Made by a program: the position numbers and the translations under genes. A DNA stretch of 64,000 bases from the NCBI RefSeq assembly GCF_000284295.1, contig NC_017093.1:6696001-6760000 (forward strand), in the 5' to 3' direction. The stretch is from Actinoplanes missouriensis 431. Lineage in GTDB: Bacteria > Actinomycetota > Actinomycetes > Mycobacteriales > Micromonosporaceae. The notes under the pieces are model-generated. The model was not told where the DNA came from, ran no database searches, and worked only from the letters and a program-made list of their open reading frames with translations. Shown here piece after piece: positions 36,026 to 44,444 of the stretch. Positions within the stretch are counted from its first letter, which is position 1. Every line of letters begins with the position of its first letter.

Positions 36026-36713
36026 ACTCCATGATCACGGCCCGGACGAGGTCCCTCACACCCACCCGGAAGCGGGAGTGGACCCGCACGAGCCGCTCGC
36101 CGCCGGCACCCGCGCGCTGCGGATCGGCATCGGCGGGCCGGTCGGCTCGGGCAAGACCGCGCTCGTCGCCGCCCTGTGCCGGGCGCTCGGTGCCCAGTTG
36201 CGGCTGGCGGTCGTCACCAACGACATCTACACCACCGAGGACGCGGACTTCCTGCTGCGCAACGGGGTGCTGCCGGCCGAGCGGATCCGCGCGGTCGAGA
36301 CCGGCTGCTGCCCGCACACCGCGATCCGCGACGACATCTCGGCGAACCTGGACGCCGTCGAGGACCTCGAGGAGAAACTGGGCCCGCTCGACCTGGTGCT
36401 GGTGGAGAGCGGCGGGGACAACCTGACCGCGACGTTCAGCAAGGGCCTGATCGACCAGCAGATCTTCGTGGTCGACGTGTCCGGCGGGGACAAGGTGCCG
36501 CGCAAGGGCGGTCCCGGCGTCACCACGTCCGACCTGCTCGTCATCAACAAGACCGACCTGGCCCCGCTGGTCGGCGCGGACCTGTCGGTGATGGAACGCG
36601 ACGCGGGCGCCCGGCGCGGCGCGCTGCCGACCGTGTTCCTGTCGCTGGCGCAGGACAAGCACGCCACCCCGGTGGCGGACTGGATCCGCTCCCTGGTGGC
36701 TGATGCGCGCTGA
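36015..36713 (+). CDS. ureG: Urease accessory GTPase UreG with His-rich N-terminus
   Basis: 232 residues. SIMIBI GTPase that drives nickel insertion. P-loop GGPVGSGKT, VVTNDIYTTEDADFL, ETGCCPHTAIRDD (Cys-Pro-His nickel site), VESGGDNL, and base motif NKTDLAP. The TTG start at 36015 has GGAGG upstream and exposes a His-rich N-terminal ~27 residues (LHPELHDHG, PHTHPE, PHEP), a likely nickel store. This may replace ureE, absent here. Confidence 0.95.
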   Translation: MHPELHDHGPDEVPHTHPEAGVDPHEPLAAGTRALRIGIGGPVGSGKTALVAALCRALGAQLRLAVVTNDIYTTEDADFLLRNGVLPAERIRAVETGCCPHTAIRDDISANLDAVEDLEEKLGPLDLVLVESGGDNLTATFSKGLIDQQIFVVDVSGGDKVPRKGGPGVTTSDLLVINKTDLAPLVGADLSVMERDAGARRGALPTVFLSLAQDKHATPVADWIRSLVADAR

Positions 36714-37575
36714 GGCGCGGGTCGTCGCCTGCTCCGACGGGAGTGGGGGGACCCGGCTGGACGTTCTGCGGGGGGAGTCGCCGCTGCTGCTGCGGCGGAC
36801 CGGTCCGCGGGCCGGCGCCGGGGTCACCGTGCATCTCGTGGGGGGTGCGGCCGGGCCGCTGCGTGGCGACGAGCTGCGGCTGGAGATCGAGGTAGGGCCG
36901 GGGGCGTGGCTGGAGTTCCGCAGCGTGGCAGCCTCTCTTGCGCTGCCGGGACGGTCGTTCCTGCCGGCCTCGCGGCTCACCGTCACGGCCACTGTCGCGC
37001 CGGGTGGGACGCTGCGGTACCTTCCGGAGCCGCTGATCGCGGCCGCCGGATGTGACCATGTCGCGATCACCCGGGTGGACGTCGCCGAGGGCGGGTCGCT
37101 GCTCTGGCGCGACGATCTGGTGTGCGGGCGGCATCGGGAGGAGTCCGGGGACGTCCGGGCCGGCATGACCGTGCGGTACGGCGGGACCACCGTCTATCGC
37201 CATGAGCTGTCGGTCGGCCCGGGTGCGCCGGGCTGGGCGGGCGCCGCCGTCCTCGGTGAGGGCCGCGCGATCGGCACCGTCGTGGCGGTGGGCCCGGAGA
37301 GCGCCGTCATCGGCCCGGGAAGCGGCGCCGGTCAGGAAGGCGCCACCCAGCCTGCAAGCGGTTCCGGAGGCACCGGCGTGCGGGCGGATCGGAAGCCCGG
37401 CGGGGACGCCGCGGTCATGGGGCTGGCTCGGGGCGGGGTGCTGGTCAGTGCCGTGGGGGCGGACAGCCGGCAGGTGGCGGCTGCTCTGGACCCCTGGTGC
37501 GCCCGGGATCCGCGGGGCGCCGGGGGAAGCCCGCCCGTGCCGCGGGACGACCCGCGGCCCGCGTTGCAGCGGTAG
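36703..37575 (+). CDS. ureD: Urease accessory protein UreD
   Basis: 290 residues. UreD/UreH beta-solenoid scaffold bringing UreF-UreG to urease. Motifs: PLLLRRTGPRAGAGVTVHLVGGAAGPL, GDELRLEIEVGPGAWLEF, WRDDLVCGRH. A Gly/Ala/Ser-rich insert (GPGSGAGQEGATQPASGS) precedes the C-terminal helix. It overlaps ureG by 11 bases and ends the ABCFGD order known from mycobacteria. Confidence 0.88.
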   Translation: MRAEARVVACSDGSGGTRLDVLRGESPLLLRRTGPRAGAGVTVHLVGGAAGPLRGDELRLEIEVGPGAWLEFRSVAASLALPGRSFLPASRLTVTATVAPGGTLRYLPEPLIAAAGCDHVAITRVDVAEGGSLLWRDDLVCGRHREESGDVRAGMTVRYGGTTVYRHELSVGPGAPGWAGAAVLGEGRAIGTVVAVGPESAVIGPGSGAGQEGATQPASGSGGTGVRADRKPGGDAAVMGLARGGVLVSAVGADSRQVAAALDPWCARDPRGAGGSPPVPRDDPRPALQR

Positions 37576-37666
37576 CGAAAGTCGCCGGACGGCCGGGCGC
37601 GGGCAGACGGCCGCGCGGCAGGCACGGGACTCTGGCCGGCCGTACCGGAAAGGGAAGCGGGAGTGG

Positions 37667-37701
37667 ACCGGCTGGGGTGACCGGAGGCCGCCCCAGCCGG
37701 T
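37667..37701. terminator. Shared terminator between ureD and the sigma factor gene
   Basis: An 11-bp perfect stem (37667-37677 with 37691-37701) and a 13-base loop lie between the convergent ureD (+) and sigma factor (-) genes. Probably works in both directions. Confidence 0.65.
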
Positions 37702-37707
37702 GCCGGA

Positions 37708-38610
37708 TCAGGCGGCGACCGCGATCGGGACGCCGTGGCTGTCGGTCAGCGCGAGCCGCGTGTGCAGGCTGCCCTGCTGGGCCACCTTCGCGAAATACTC
37801 GGTGCGGCGACGCTGCAGACAGCCCTTGCGGGTACGGGGGCCGCCTGCCGCGACGGTGAGGAGTTCCGGCGCGAGCGAGCTGTTCAGGCCCTCCCGGAGC
37901 AGGCGCAGCGCCTCCGTGCGCAGCTGGGAGATCCGGGATTCGGTGACGCCGAGCCGGGCCGCCACCTCGCTGAGCGGTTGTTCCTGCAAGAAGGATTCCT
38001 GCACGACCTGACGCAGCCGTTCGGGAAGCGCCTGGATGGCCTGATGCAGGTAGCCGAGCCGTTCCCGCTTCAGCAACAGATCCTCCGGGCCCTCAGATGT
38101 CTCCGGCACCATCTCCTCGGCCGCTCCCGTCGGGAAACCCTGAAGGCTGAGAAGCGAGGCCTTCTGCACGTCGTCCTCGACGCTCGCGAGTTCGGTGACG
38201 CCGATGCCGAGCACCTCGGCGACCTCGGCGTCACTGGGCGTGCGACCCAGCGCGGCGGTGAGCTCCTGTCGTGCGGTGGCCGCCTTGCGCGCCCGGGCCC
38301 GCACCGATCGGCTGGCCCAGTCCTGCCCGCGCAGCTCGTCCAGGAGCGCCCCGCGGATCCGCACCGCGGCGAAGCGGTGGAACGGGATGCCCCGGGTCAC
38401 GTCGAACGAACGGGCGGCTCCCAGCAGCGCCGCGAACCCGGCTGAGGAGAGGTCATCTGAGTGGACATGGCCGGGTACGCGGTTGAGCAGTTCCCGGACC
38501 AGATGGCCAACCATCGGCATGTTTTCGCGGATCAGGTCCTCGATGTCGCGCGCCGAGGGCGCGTCGTGGGTGACGCCGATGGTGGCGGGGAGTTCGGTCG
38601 TGGTGGTCAC
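37708..38610 (-). CDS. RNA polymerase sigma factor of the FliA/WhiG group
   Basis: 300 residues. Sigma-70 family lacking region 1. Region 2 has SDDLSSAGFAALLGAARSFDVTRGIPFHRFAAVRIRGALLDELR, the FliA/WhiG pattern; region 3 is LGRTPSDAEVAEVLG; region 4 is ALPERLRQVVQESFLQEQPLSEVAARLGVTESRISQLRTEAL. About 45 extra C-terminal residues (GCLQRRRTEYFAKVAQQG) are not part of known members. In Actinoplanes, FliA-type sigmas drive spore flagellar genes, but no flagellar genes are near. The GTG start has GAGGAGGA upstream. Confidence 0.9.
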   Translation of the reverse strand: MTTTTELPATIGVTHDAPSARDIEDLIRENMPMVGHLVRELLNRVPGHVHSDDLSSAGFAALLGAARSFDVTRGIPFHRFAAVRIRGALLDELRGQDWASRSVRARARKAATARQELTAALGRTPSDAEVAEVLGIGVTELASVEDDVQKASLLSLQGFPTGAAEEMVPETSEGPEDLLLKRERLGYLHQAIQALPERLRQVVQESFLQEQPLSEVAARLGVTESRISQLRTEALRLLREGLNSSLAPELLTVAAGGPRTRKGCLQRRRTEYFAKVAQQGSLHTRLALTDSHGVPIAVAA

Positions 38611-38717
38611 GTAGTCCTCCTCGCTTGGACGAACCGGCTGATGAACACCGGCTGACGAGAAGAACCATGGCTGCCGCAGGGTGCAGCGGAGCCCGAACTC
38701 GGTTGTTTTTATGGAGT

Positions 38718-38731
38718 TTTTTCATGAAAAA
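38718..38731. promoter_or_regulatory. AT-rich palindrome upstream of the sigma factor gene
   Basis: TTTTTCATGAAAAA, a perfect 14-base palindrome, stands out in the most AT-rich patch in this part of the window, about 108 bases upstream of the sigma factor start. It is a likely protein-binding site or UP-element; no -35/-10 pair could be fixed. Confidence 0.45.
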
Positions 38732-38759
38732 CCTCAGAAACGAGGCGAGAAACATCGAA

Positions 38760-38787
38760 CCCCTCCCACCCGTACGGATGGAAGGGG
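38760..38787 (-). terminator. Terminator of the 38807-39058 gene
   Basis: In minus-strand RNA this gives a 12-bp stem (three G-U wobbles) with a GUAC loop, followed by UUCGAUGUUUCU. It lies 20 bases past the stop of the small gene and just upstream of the sigma factor promoter region. Confidence 0.75.
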
Positions 38788-38806
38788 CTGGTGTGACTCG
38801 ACGGGT

Positions 38807-39058
38807 CTAGTGCAGCACCGAAACGCGCGGCACCAGCATCTCCGTGAGCTCGGAGCGGACCCACTCCATCCGGCGCACCGCGACGTCCGGATGGTCACCG
38901 AACTCCGACGCGACGCCGGCCGCGCAGCCGTCACTGCCGTGCCGCAGGATCATCGTCGTGATGGCGTCCTCCACCGTTTCCCGGCTGGGACACTCCGACG
39001 GCTGCAAGCACGAGACGAACAGCGCCTCGGCGGCCAGTTCCCTGACTGTGCTGATCAT
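38807..39058 (-). CDS. Small conserved actinobacterial protein, function unknown
   Basis: 83 residues, soluble, mostly helical by composition. Contains three Cys (SCLQPSECPS and DGCAAG) and the pattern ALFVSCLQPSECPSRETVEDAI followed by GVASEFGDHPDVAVRRMEWVR, which resembles short uncharacterised actinobacterial proteins. ATG at 39058 with GGGAG six bases upstream is chosen; the open frame continues upstream but without homology or a ribosome binding site. It is upstream of the sigma factor on the same strand, separated by a terminator. Confidence 0.7.
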   Translation of the reverse strand: MISTVRELAAEALFVSCLQPSECPSRETVEDAITTMILRHGSDGCAAGVASEFGDHPDVAVRRMEWVRSELTEMLVPRVSVLH

Positions 39059-39270
39059 GTCGATCTCCCGTGTCGACGACCTGCTTGACTCCGGTGCAAC
39101 ACCCGAAAGCTCATCTTCCTCACGAGTGAGACGCCGGCCGGCAGCCACGCCGTGCGAAAGCATCGCAATCCGGGGCAGAAAGCCCGGAGCAGAAGCGCCT
39201 GTCGGTATCCCCTTCACGGTAACGCGGTGATCGGCTGCTCGGCCTCCGGTTTTCCGGGTGAGCCGCCGCG

Positions 39271-40146
39271 TCACTCCGGGGTGACCGGATCCGGGCAGGG
39301 CTCGTCCTCGGCCTCCGCGTCGCACGGGTTGTCGATGCCGGTGCCGGGCTCGGGCGGCGGCGAGGTGCTCGGACTGGGCGAGGGGCTCGGACTAGGCGAG
39401 GGGCTTGAAGATCCGGGCTCCTCGGAAGGTGGTTTTGGTGGGGGTGCCGACGACGGCACGTCGTCACTGGGATCCGTTGTGGTCGGTTTCGACACGCTGG
39501 TGCTGGGCACTGGCTTGATCGGAACCATGGTCCGGGAGGAGGACGGCCGCGGCGCCGTCGGGCTGATGTGCACGTTGCCGCCGGGATCGATCGAGATGCC
39601 CGGCGCCGGATTGGTGGTCGGGTCGCCGAAACGCACCTGGCCGTCGGCGAGGTGCACGACCGGACGGGACGGCTGGCCCGGCTCGGCCGACACGTACGCC
39701 TCGCACTTCGTCCCGTTGAGCTTGAAGACCATCGGCGCCGCGTTGCTCTCGGTGTAGCGACCGGTGATCTGCAGGGTGACCGTTTTCTGGGCGGCCAGCG
39801 CGTTCACCGAGGAGACCGTGACCGCGCGGTCCTGCTGGGCCAGCACGGTCTTGCCGTTGCCGGAGACGGTCTGGTCGCCGTTCATCAGGAACCAGAGGTC
39901 CCACTCCCGCACCGGGGCGTCCGCCCGGTTCGCGACGGTGACCTGGGCCTTGAACCGGTGGTCGTCGTCGGACCAGACGGCGTAGCTGACCACGCAGTTG
40001 CCGGCGACGGGAACGATGCTGGCCCGCGGCGCGGCGGGCGCGCCGGCCGCTTCCGGCCGCTCCTCACCGATCGCCGACCAGCCGTAGACGAGGGCGGAGA
40101 GCAGCGCGACGGTGCCGACGACCACCAAAGCGCGGCGGGCGCGCAC
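39271..40146 (-). CDS. Membrane-anchored CBM2-like domain, likely the severed C-terminal half of a kinase
   Basis: 291 residues as an ORF from GTG 40146. A TM helix near the start (ALVVVGTVALLSALVYGW), a CBM2-type domain at about residues 50-150 (GNCVVSYAVWSDDDHRFKA, VREWDLWFLM, KLNGTKCEAY, two Cys bracketing it), then Pro/Ser-rich tails with a SPSPSPSPSP run. The frame is open upstream of 40146 and reads SRRPRPGVRRAPARPGHSRNQVRARR, a basic juxtamembrane stretch, into the kinase linker. It therefore looks like the second half of one protein with the adjacent kinase, split by a one-base frame change. Confidence 0.7.
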   Translation of the reverse strand: MRARRALVVVGTVALLSALVYGWSAIGEERPEAAGAPAAPRASIVPVAGNCVVSYAVWSDDDHRFKAQVTVANRADAPVREWDLWFLMNGDQTVSGNGKTVLAQQDRAVTVSSVNALAAQKTVTLQITGRYTESNAAPMVFKLNGTKCEAYVSAEPGQPSRPVVHLADGQVRFGDPTTNPAPGISIDPGGNVHISPTAPRPSSSRTMVPIKPVPSTSVSKPTTTDPSDDVPSSAPPPKPPSEEPGSSSPSPSPSPSPSPSTSPPPEPGTGIDNPCDAEAEDEPCPDPVTPE

Positions 40147-41291
40147 CTGGTTCCGGCTGTGACCGGGCCGGGCCGGGGCGCGGCGGACGCCGGGCCGCGG
40201 GCGCCGGGACGCAGCGGCGGCGGCGACGCCGGCCCGGAGGGCGCCGAGCCGGGCTCGGCCCGTTTCGGCGCGGCGGGGGACGGCTCGGTGACGGCCGAGC
40301 CGACGACCGGGTGCACCGCGTTCGGATCGGTCGGGCCACCGGCGGCAGCGGCGGCCGGGCCGAAACCCGCGTACGGATAACCGGACGGCAGGATGAAGGT
40401 GTCCTCACCGTCGGCCCAGTGCGCCTCGAAACCGGAGGTGACCGGCGGCGCCCCCGCGGCGAGGCCGGCCAGCACGTGGGCCACCTCGGCGGTCGGCGGC
40501 CGGTCCGCGGGCCGTTTCTCCAGGCAGCGGCCGATCAGCGCCTCGACGGCCGGTGGCAGCCCGTCGACGGGTGGCAGCGGCTCGGGCTCGACGTACTGAT
40601 GGGCGCGGAGCAGCGCGGTGGTCGTGCCGACGTCCCACGGCAGCTGGCCGATCAGCATCCGGTAGACCAGCAGCCCCACCGCGTAGACGTCGGTGGCCGG
40701 GCTGACCTGGCCGCCCTCCAGCCGCTCGGGCGCGAGGTAGGCCGGGGTGCCCATCAGGCTCCCGTCCGGGTCGACGTCGTTCTCACCGATCAGGGCGGAG
40801 ATGCCGAAGTCGACGACCTTGGCACCGGCCGGGGTGAGCATCACGTTGGCCGGGGTGACGTCGCGGTGCACGATGCCGCGCGCGTGCGCCGAGGCGAGAG
40901 CGGCCGCGACCTCGGCGCTGATCCGCACGGCGGTGGGCCACGGCAGCGTCCGGACCCGGGCCAGGACGGCGGCCAGCGACTCGCCGTCGACGAGCTCCAT
41001 CACGACGTACGGCACCGGCTCACCGTCGACGGTGGTCGCCTCGCCGTAGTCGTACACATTGGTGATGTGCGGATGCGTGAGCCGCGCCGCGGCCTGAGCC
41101 TCCGCGCGCAGCCTGCGCCGGAACGAGGGATCGGTGCTGGTGGACGGCGGCAGGACCTTGACCGCGACCTGCCTGCCGAGGACTTCGTCGAACCCTCGCC
41201 ACACCACTGACATCCCGCCGGCACCCAGGCGCTCGACCAGTCGATATCGACCGGCGAGCAGCCCGGAACCGGGCAGGTCCGTCGTGCTCAT
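39885..41291 (-). CDS. Ser/Thr protein kinase, frame-shifted before its membrane segment
   Basis: 468 residues as read, of which ~370 make sense: glycine loop GAGGMSVVW, VAVKVLPP, catalytic loop HRDVTPANVML (the usual Lys is Thr), DFGISA, and GTPAYLAPERLEGG, then an Ala/Pro linker. From about residue 380 the frame reads Ser/Arg/Pro-rich text overlapping the TM/CBM2 ORF out of frame, and ends at 39885. A -1 type change within about 40150-40260, in a run of GCC/GCG codons, would restore a kinase-TM-CBM2 protein. Either a sequencing error or a real lesion. ATG 41291 has GGGGG upstream. Confidence 0.8.
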   Translation of the reverse strand: MSTTDLPGSGLLAGRYRLVERLGAGGMSVVWRGFDEVLGRQVAVKVLPPSTSTDPSFRRRLRAEAQAAARLTHPHITNVYDYGEATTVDGEPVPYVVMELVDGESLAAVLARVRTLPWPTAVRISAEVAAALASAHARGIVHRDVTPANVMLTPAGAKVVDFGISALIGENDVDPDGSLMGTPAYLAPERLEGGQVSPATDVYAVGLLVYRMLIGQLPWDVGTTTALLRAHQYVEPEPLPPVDGLPPAVEALIGRCLEKRPADRPPTAEVAHVLAGLAAGAPPVTSGFEAHWADGEDTFILPSGYPYAGFGPAAAAAGGPTDPNAVHPVVGSAVTEPSPAAPKRAEPGSAPSGPASPPPLRPGARGPASAAPRPGPVTAGTRCAPAALWWSSAPSRCSPPSSTAGRRSVRSGRKRPARPPRRGPASFPSPATAWSATPSGPTTTTGSRPRSPSRTGRTPRCGSGTSGS

Positions 41292-41678
41292 GTGCCCCCA
41301 CATGCGCGCTTCGAGATAACACCGGGCCGCACCGCCATGCCGCCTGGTGCCGGGCGAGTCGGGCCCACCATCGGACCCTGAGCATCCCCCATCGGCGGCG
41401 AGGATGTTAGTCCCCATCCGTCCCCAGTACGACCTGCCGGAAGGCGATCTAGCAGGCACTCGTCACCGTCAGTGGGGACCGTGCGGCCGCTCGTGCGCGG
41501 GCGGGATCGGCGCTGCGGCACCGGGTGTGCACGCAGCGCCACGACTACGCGGAGATAATGCCCGCTTCGTCGGAACTTGCAGTTTCAACGATCGGAGTGT
41601 CCACCTCGGAGAGTTTCACCATCGGTCAATACCTCACTACGGAGAGAGATCGACTCTGTCCAAGATCTGTCATCCGCC
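41292..41678. other. Intergenic region between the kinase start and the cphA end
   Basis: No gene was found in these 387 bases. A TAACAT hexamer on the minus strand (41404-41409) is a weak -10 for the kinase. A plus-strand GATAAT (near 41551) has no downstream gene. The right edge carries the hairpin at the end of cphA. Confidence 0.5.
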
Positions 41679-41707
41679 TCACCCACGCGTCCGGGTCGCG
41701 GTGAGGC
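41676..41707 (-). terminator. Hairpin overlapping the cphA stop codon
   Basis: An 8-bp perfect stem (41676-41683 with 41700-41707) spans the last codons and stop of cphA in the minus-strand transcript. No U-run; termination or 3' end protection is likely. Confidence 0.45.
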
Positions 41708-44444
41708 TCCGGGCCACCGACGGAACGGCTCCCGGCGCCGCCGCCGAAGGCAGCTTCAGCACCGGCGCCCCGGCCGCCGGAACCGCGCCGAGACCGGCCA
41801 GGAACGCCCGCGTCGCCGCCCACTTCTCGTAGATCACCAGAACCACCTCGCCCGGCGCGGCCAGACCCAGCGCCTTCGTGATCGCGTCCCGGCAGCCGTC
41901 CGCGCGCACCGCCCGCAACTGCGGGCGGCGGGCCCGCATCTCCCGCTCGACCAGATCGACGACCTCGCCCGGCCGGCGGCCCCGCGGGTCCTCGTCCTCG
42001 TAGAGCACCACCCGGGTCAGCCCGTCCGCGAGCACCTGCGCCGACGCCGCGAGCAGGTCCTCCCGGCGATCACCGGGCAGGGTCACCGCCGCCACGCAGC
42101 GCTCCGCGCCCCAGAGCCGGTGCAGCGTCCGCAGGGTCGCCGCGAGAGCCGCCGGATTGTGCCCGTAGTCCACGAACACCGACACCTCACCGACGCGCAG
42201 CAGCGTGCCCCGGCCCGGGTTCTCCACGCTCGGATCGAACTCGCCGAGCCGGTCCACCAGGCTCTCCGGGCGGGCGCCGAGAGCCCGGGCGGCGGCGATC
42301 GCGGCGAGCGTGTTCGCGGCCACGTGCAGGGCCGCGCCGCCGAGCGCGCCGGGCACCTCGGCGAGACGGATCAGGGGCGTACGCCGGGCTCCCGTGGCCT
42401 GCACCAGCCAGCCGTCGTGCAGTACGTACGCGGTCGCGCCCCGGCCCAGATGCTGGGTCACCACCGGGTTCTCCGGGTCCAGGCCGAACCAGACGAGACG
42501 CTTGCGGTCGGCCCGCACCCGGGGGCGGTCCGCGAGGCTGCGCACCCACGGGTCGTCGGCGTTGAGTACGAGCGTGCCGCCGTCCCGGACCCGCTCGGCG
42601 ACCACCGCCTTCAGATGCGCCAGATCCTCGATCGAGTCGAGCCCGTCCTGCCCGAGGTGGTCGGCGGTGATGTTGGTGATCACGCCGACGTCGGTCCAGT
42701 CGTATCCCAGCCCGCGCCGCAGCAGCCCGCCCCGCGCGGTCTCCAGCACGGCCGCCTCCACCTGGGGGTCGCCGAGGACCATCTGCGCCGAGCGGGGACC
42801 CGTCGCGTCGGCCACCAGCACGGTCCGCCCGTCGATCGCCACGCCGTCGGTCGCGGCCGTGCCGACCCGCATCCCGCTGCCGCTGAGCAGGTGCGCGGTG
42901 AGCTTCGTGACCGAGGTCTTGCCGTTCGTCCCGGTGACCGCGACGGTCGGGATCCGGCCGTCCGACCCGCCCGGGAACATCGCCCGCACGATCGCGTCGC
43001 CGACGTCCCGGGCCCGGCCGTGCACTGGGGACAGGTGCATCCGCAGGCCGGGCGCGGCGTTCACCTCGATCACCCCGGCGTGCACCCGGTCCGGGTCGGC
43101 GAGCGGCGGCAGCGGCGCCGCGATGTCGGTGAGCCGCAGGTCGATCCCGGCGATGTCGAGCCCGGTCAGGCCGGCCACCCGCTGGCACACCCTGGTCACG
43201 TCCGGGTGCACCTGGTCGGTGACGTCCCGGCTGGTACCACCGGTGGAGAGGTTCGCGGTGTCCCGCAGCCAGACCGTCACCCCCTCGGCGGGCACGCTGC
43301 CCGGCGTGTGCCCCTGCCGCCACAGCGCCCGTTCGGCGTTCTCGTCCAGCTCGATCCGGGTCAGCGCCCGGCAGTGCCCGGGACCCCGCCGCGGGTCCGC
43401 GTTCGCGGCCGTGACCAGCTCGGTCACGGTGGCCCGGCCGTCGCCGACCACGTGCGCCGCCACCCGCTCGGCGGCGGCGACCACCTCGCCGGCGACCACC
43501 AGCACCCGGTAGTCCCGGCCGGCCAGCTGCCGCTCCACCACCACGTCCCCGCCGGCCTCGGCGAACGCCCGCTCCACCTCGTCCGGCGCGCTCAGGTTGA
43601 GCGCCACCCGGTGCCCCTGCGCGCCGTTGCGCGGCTTGACCACCACCGGCGCGCCGAGCTCGCCGAGGAGCGCCACCGCCTCCGCCGGGGTACGGGCGGA
43701 GCCGCCCGGCGCCACCGGGATGCCCGCCTCGCCGAGCAGTCGGCGGGTGACGTGCTTGTCACCGGCGATGTCCACGCCGATGCCGCTGGTCCGGTCGGTC
43801 ATCGCGGCCCAGGCCAGGCGGCGCCGATTGCCCCAGCCGAGGCGGAGCAGACTGAGGTCGTCGAAACGTTCCACCGGGATGCCGCGGCGACGGGCCGCCT
43901 CGATGATCGACCGGGTGCTCGGGCCGGCCGCCTCCCGCTCGGCCAGAACCGCGAGGTCGGCGAGGCGCTGCGACAACCCACCCCCGCGCAGCCCCGGACC
44001 CAGGCGTACCGGCGACGGCCCGCCGTGCACCGCGAGGACCAGGTCGATCGCCGCCTCGAACAGCTCACCGGGCACCCGGGAGCCGGGCGACTCGTCCACC
44101 GGGCACTCCACGATCACGTCGTAGACGCCCGGTTCGCCGGCCCCGACGGTGCGGCCGAAGTTCACGTCCCGGCCGATCATCTGGGACAGCTCCAGGCAGA
44201 CGTGCTCGGTGACGTGCCCGAAGTAGGTGCCGTTGCGCAGCCGGCTGACGAAACCGCCCGGAGCGCCGGCCGCGCAGTGGTGCTCGGCCAGGCCGGGCAG
44301 CGATCTCAGCAGCCGCTCGGTGAAGCCGGTGACATCGGTCGTCTCCAGCCCGGCGAGCTCCTCCAGACGCAGCCGGGCCACGACCGCGGGACGCGACAGG
44401 TAGACGTTGGGGCCGCGCAGGCGGCGCAGAAACTCGATCTTCAT
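41679..44444 (-). CDS. cphA: Cyanophycin synthetase
   Basis: 921 residues, full length for the family. Makes the Asp backbone/Arg side-chain polymer cyanophycin with ATP and no template. N-terminal domain (RLRGPNVYLSRPAVVARLRLEEL), an ATP-grasp domain with VVVKPRNGAQGHRV and DIAGIDLRL, and a C-terminal Mur-ligase-like domain with P-loop VTGTNGKTSVTKL and ITNITADHLGQDG, then DYGHNPAAL. Its ATG overlaps the cphB stop by four bases, so both enzymes are co-translated. Confidence 0.95.
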   Translation of the reverse strand: MKIEFLRRLRGPNVYLSRPAVVARLRLEELAGLETTDVTGFTERLLRSLPGLAEHHCAAGAPGGFVSRLRNGTYFGHVTEHVCLELSQMIGRDVNFGRTVGAGEPGVYDVIVECPVDESPGSRVPGELFEAAIDLVLAVHGGPSPVRLGPGLRGGGLSQRLADLAVLAEREAAGPSTRSIIEAARRRGIPVERFDDLSLLRLGWGNRRRLAWAAMTDRTSGIGVDIAGDKHVTRRLLGEAGIPVAPGGSARTPAEAVALLGELGAPVVVKPRNGAQGHRVALNLSAPDEVERAFAEAGGDVVVERQLAGRDYRVLVVAGEVVAAAERVAAHVVGDGRATVTELVTAANADPRRGPGHCRALTRIELDENAERALWRQGHTPGSVPAEGVTVWLRDTANLSTGGTSRDVTDQVHPDVTRVCQRVAGLTGLDIAGIDLRLTDIAAPLPPLADPDRVHAGVIEVNAAPGLRMHLSPVHGRARDVGDAIVRAMFPGGSDGRIPTVAVTGTNGKTSVTKLTAHLLSGSGMRVGTAATDGVAIDGRTVLVADATGPRSAQMVLGDPQVEAAVLETARGGLLRRGLGYDWTDVGVITNITADHLGQDGLDSIEDLAHLKAVVAERVRDGGTLVLNADDPWVRSLADRPRVRADRKRLVWFGLDPENPVVTQHLGRGATAYVLHDGWLVQATGARRTPLIRLAEVPGALGGAALHVAANTLAAIAAARALGARPESLVDRLGEFDPSVENPGRGTLLRVGEVSVFVDYGHNPAALAATLRTLHRLWGAERCVAAVTLPGDRREDLLAASAQVLADGLTRVVLYEDEDPRGRRPGEVVDLVEREMRARRPQLRAVRADGCRDAITKALGLAAPGEVVLVIYEKWAATRAFLAGLGAVPAAGAPVLKLPSAAAPGAVPSVARSLTATRTRG

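Noticed and set aside
39059..39270. N-terminal extension of the 38807 gene into this gap
   Set aside because: The extra 89 residues are Arg/Gly-rich, without a start signal; the ATG at 39058 has a good GGGAG.
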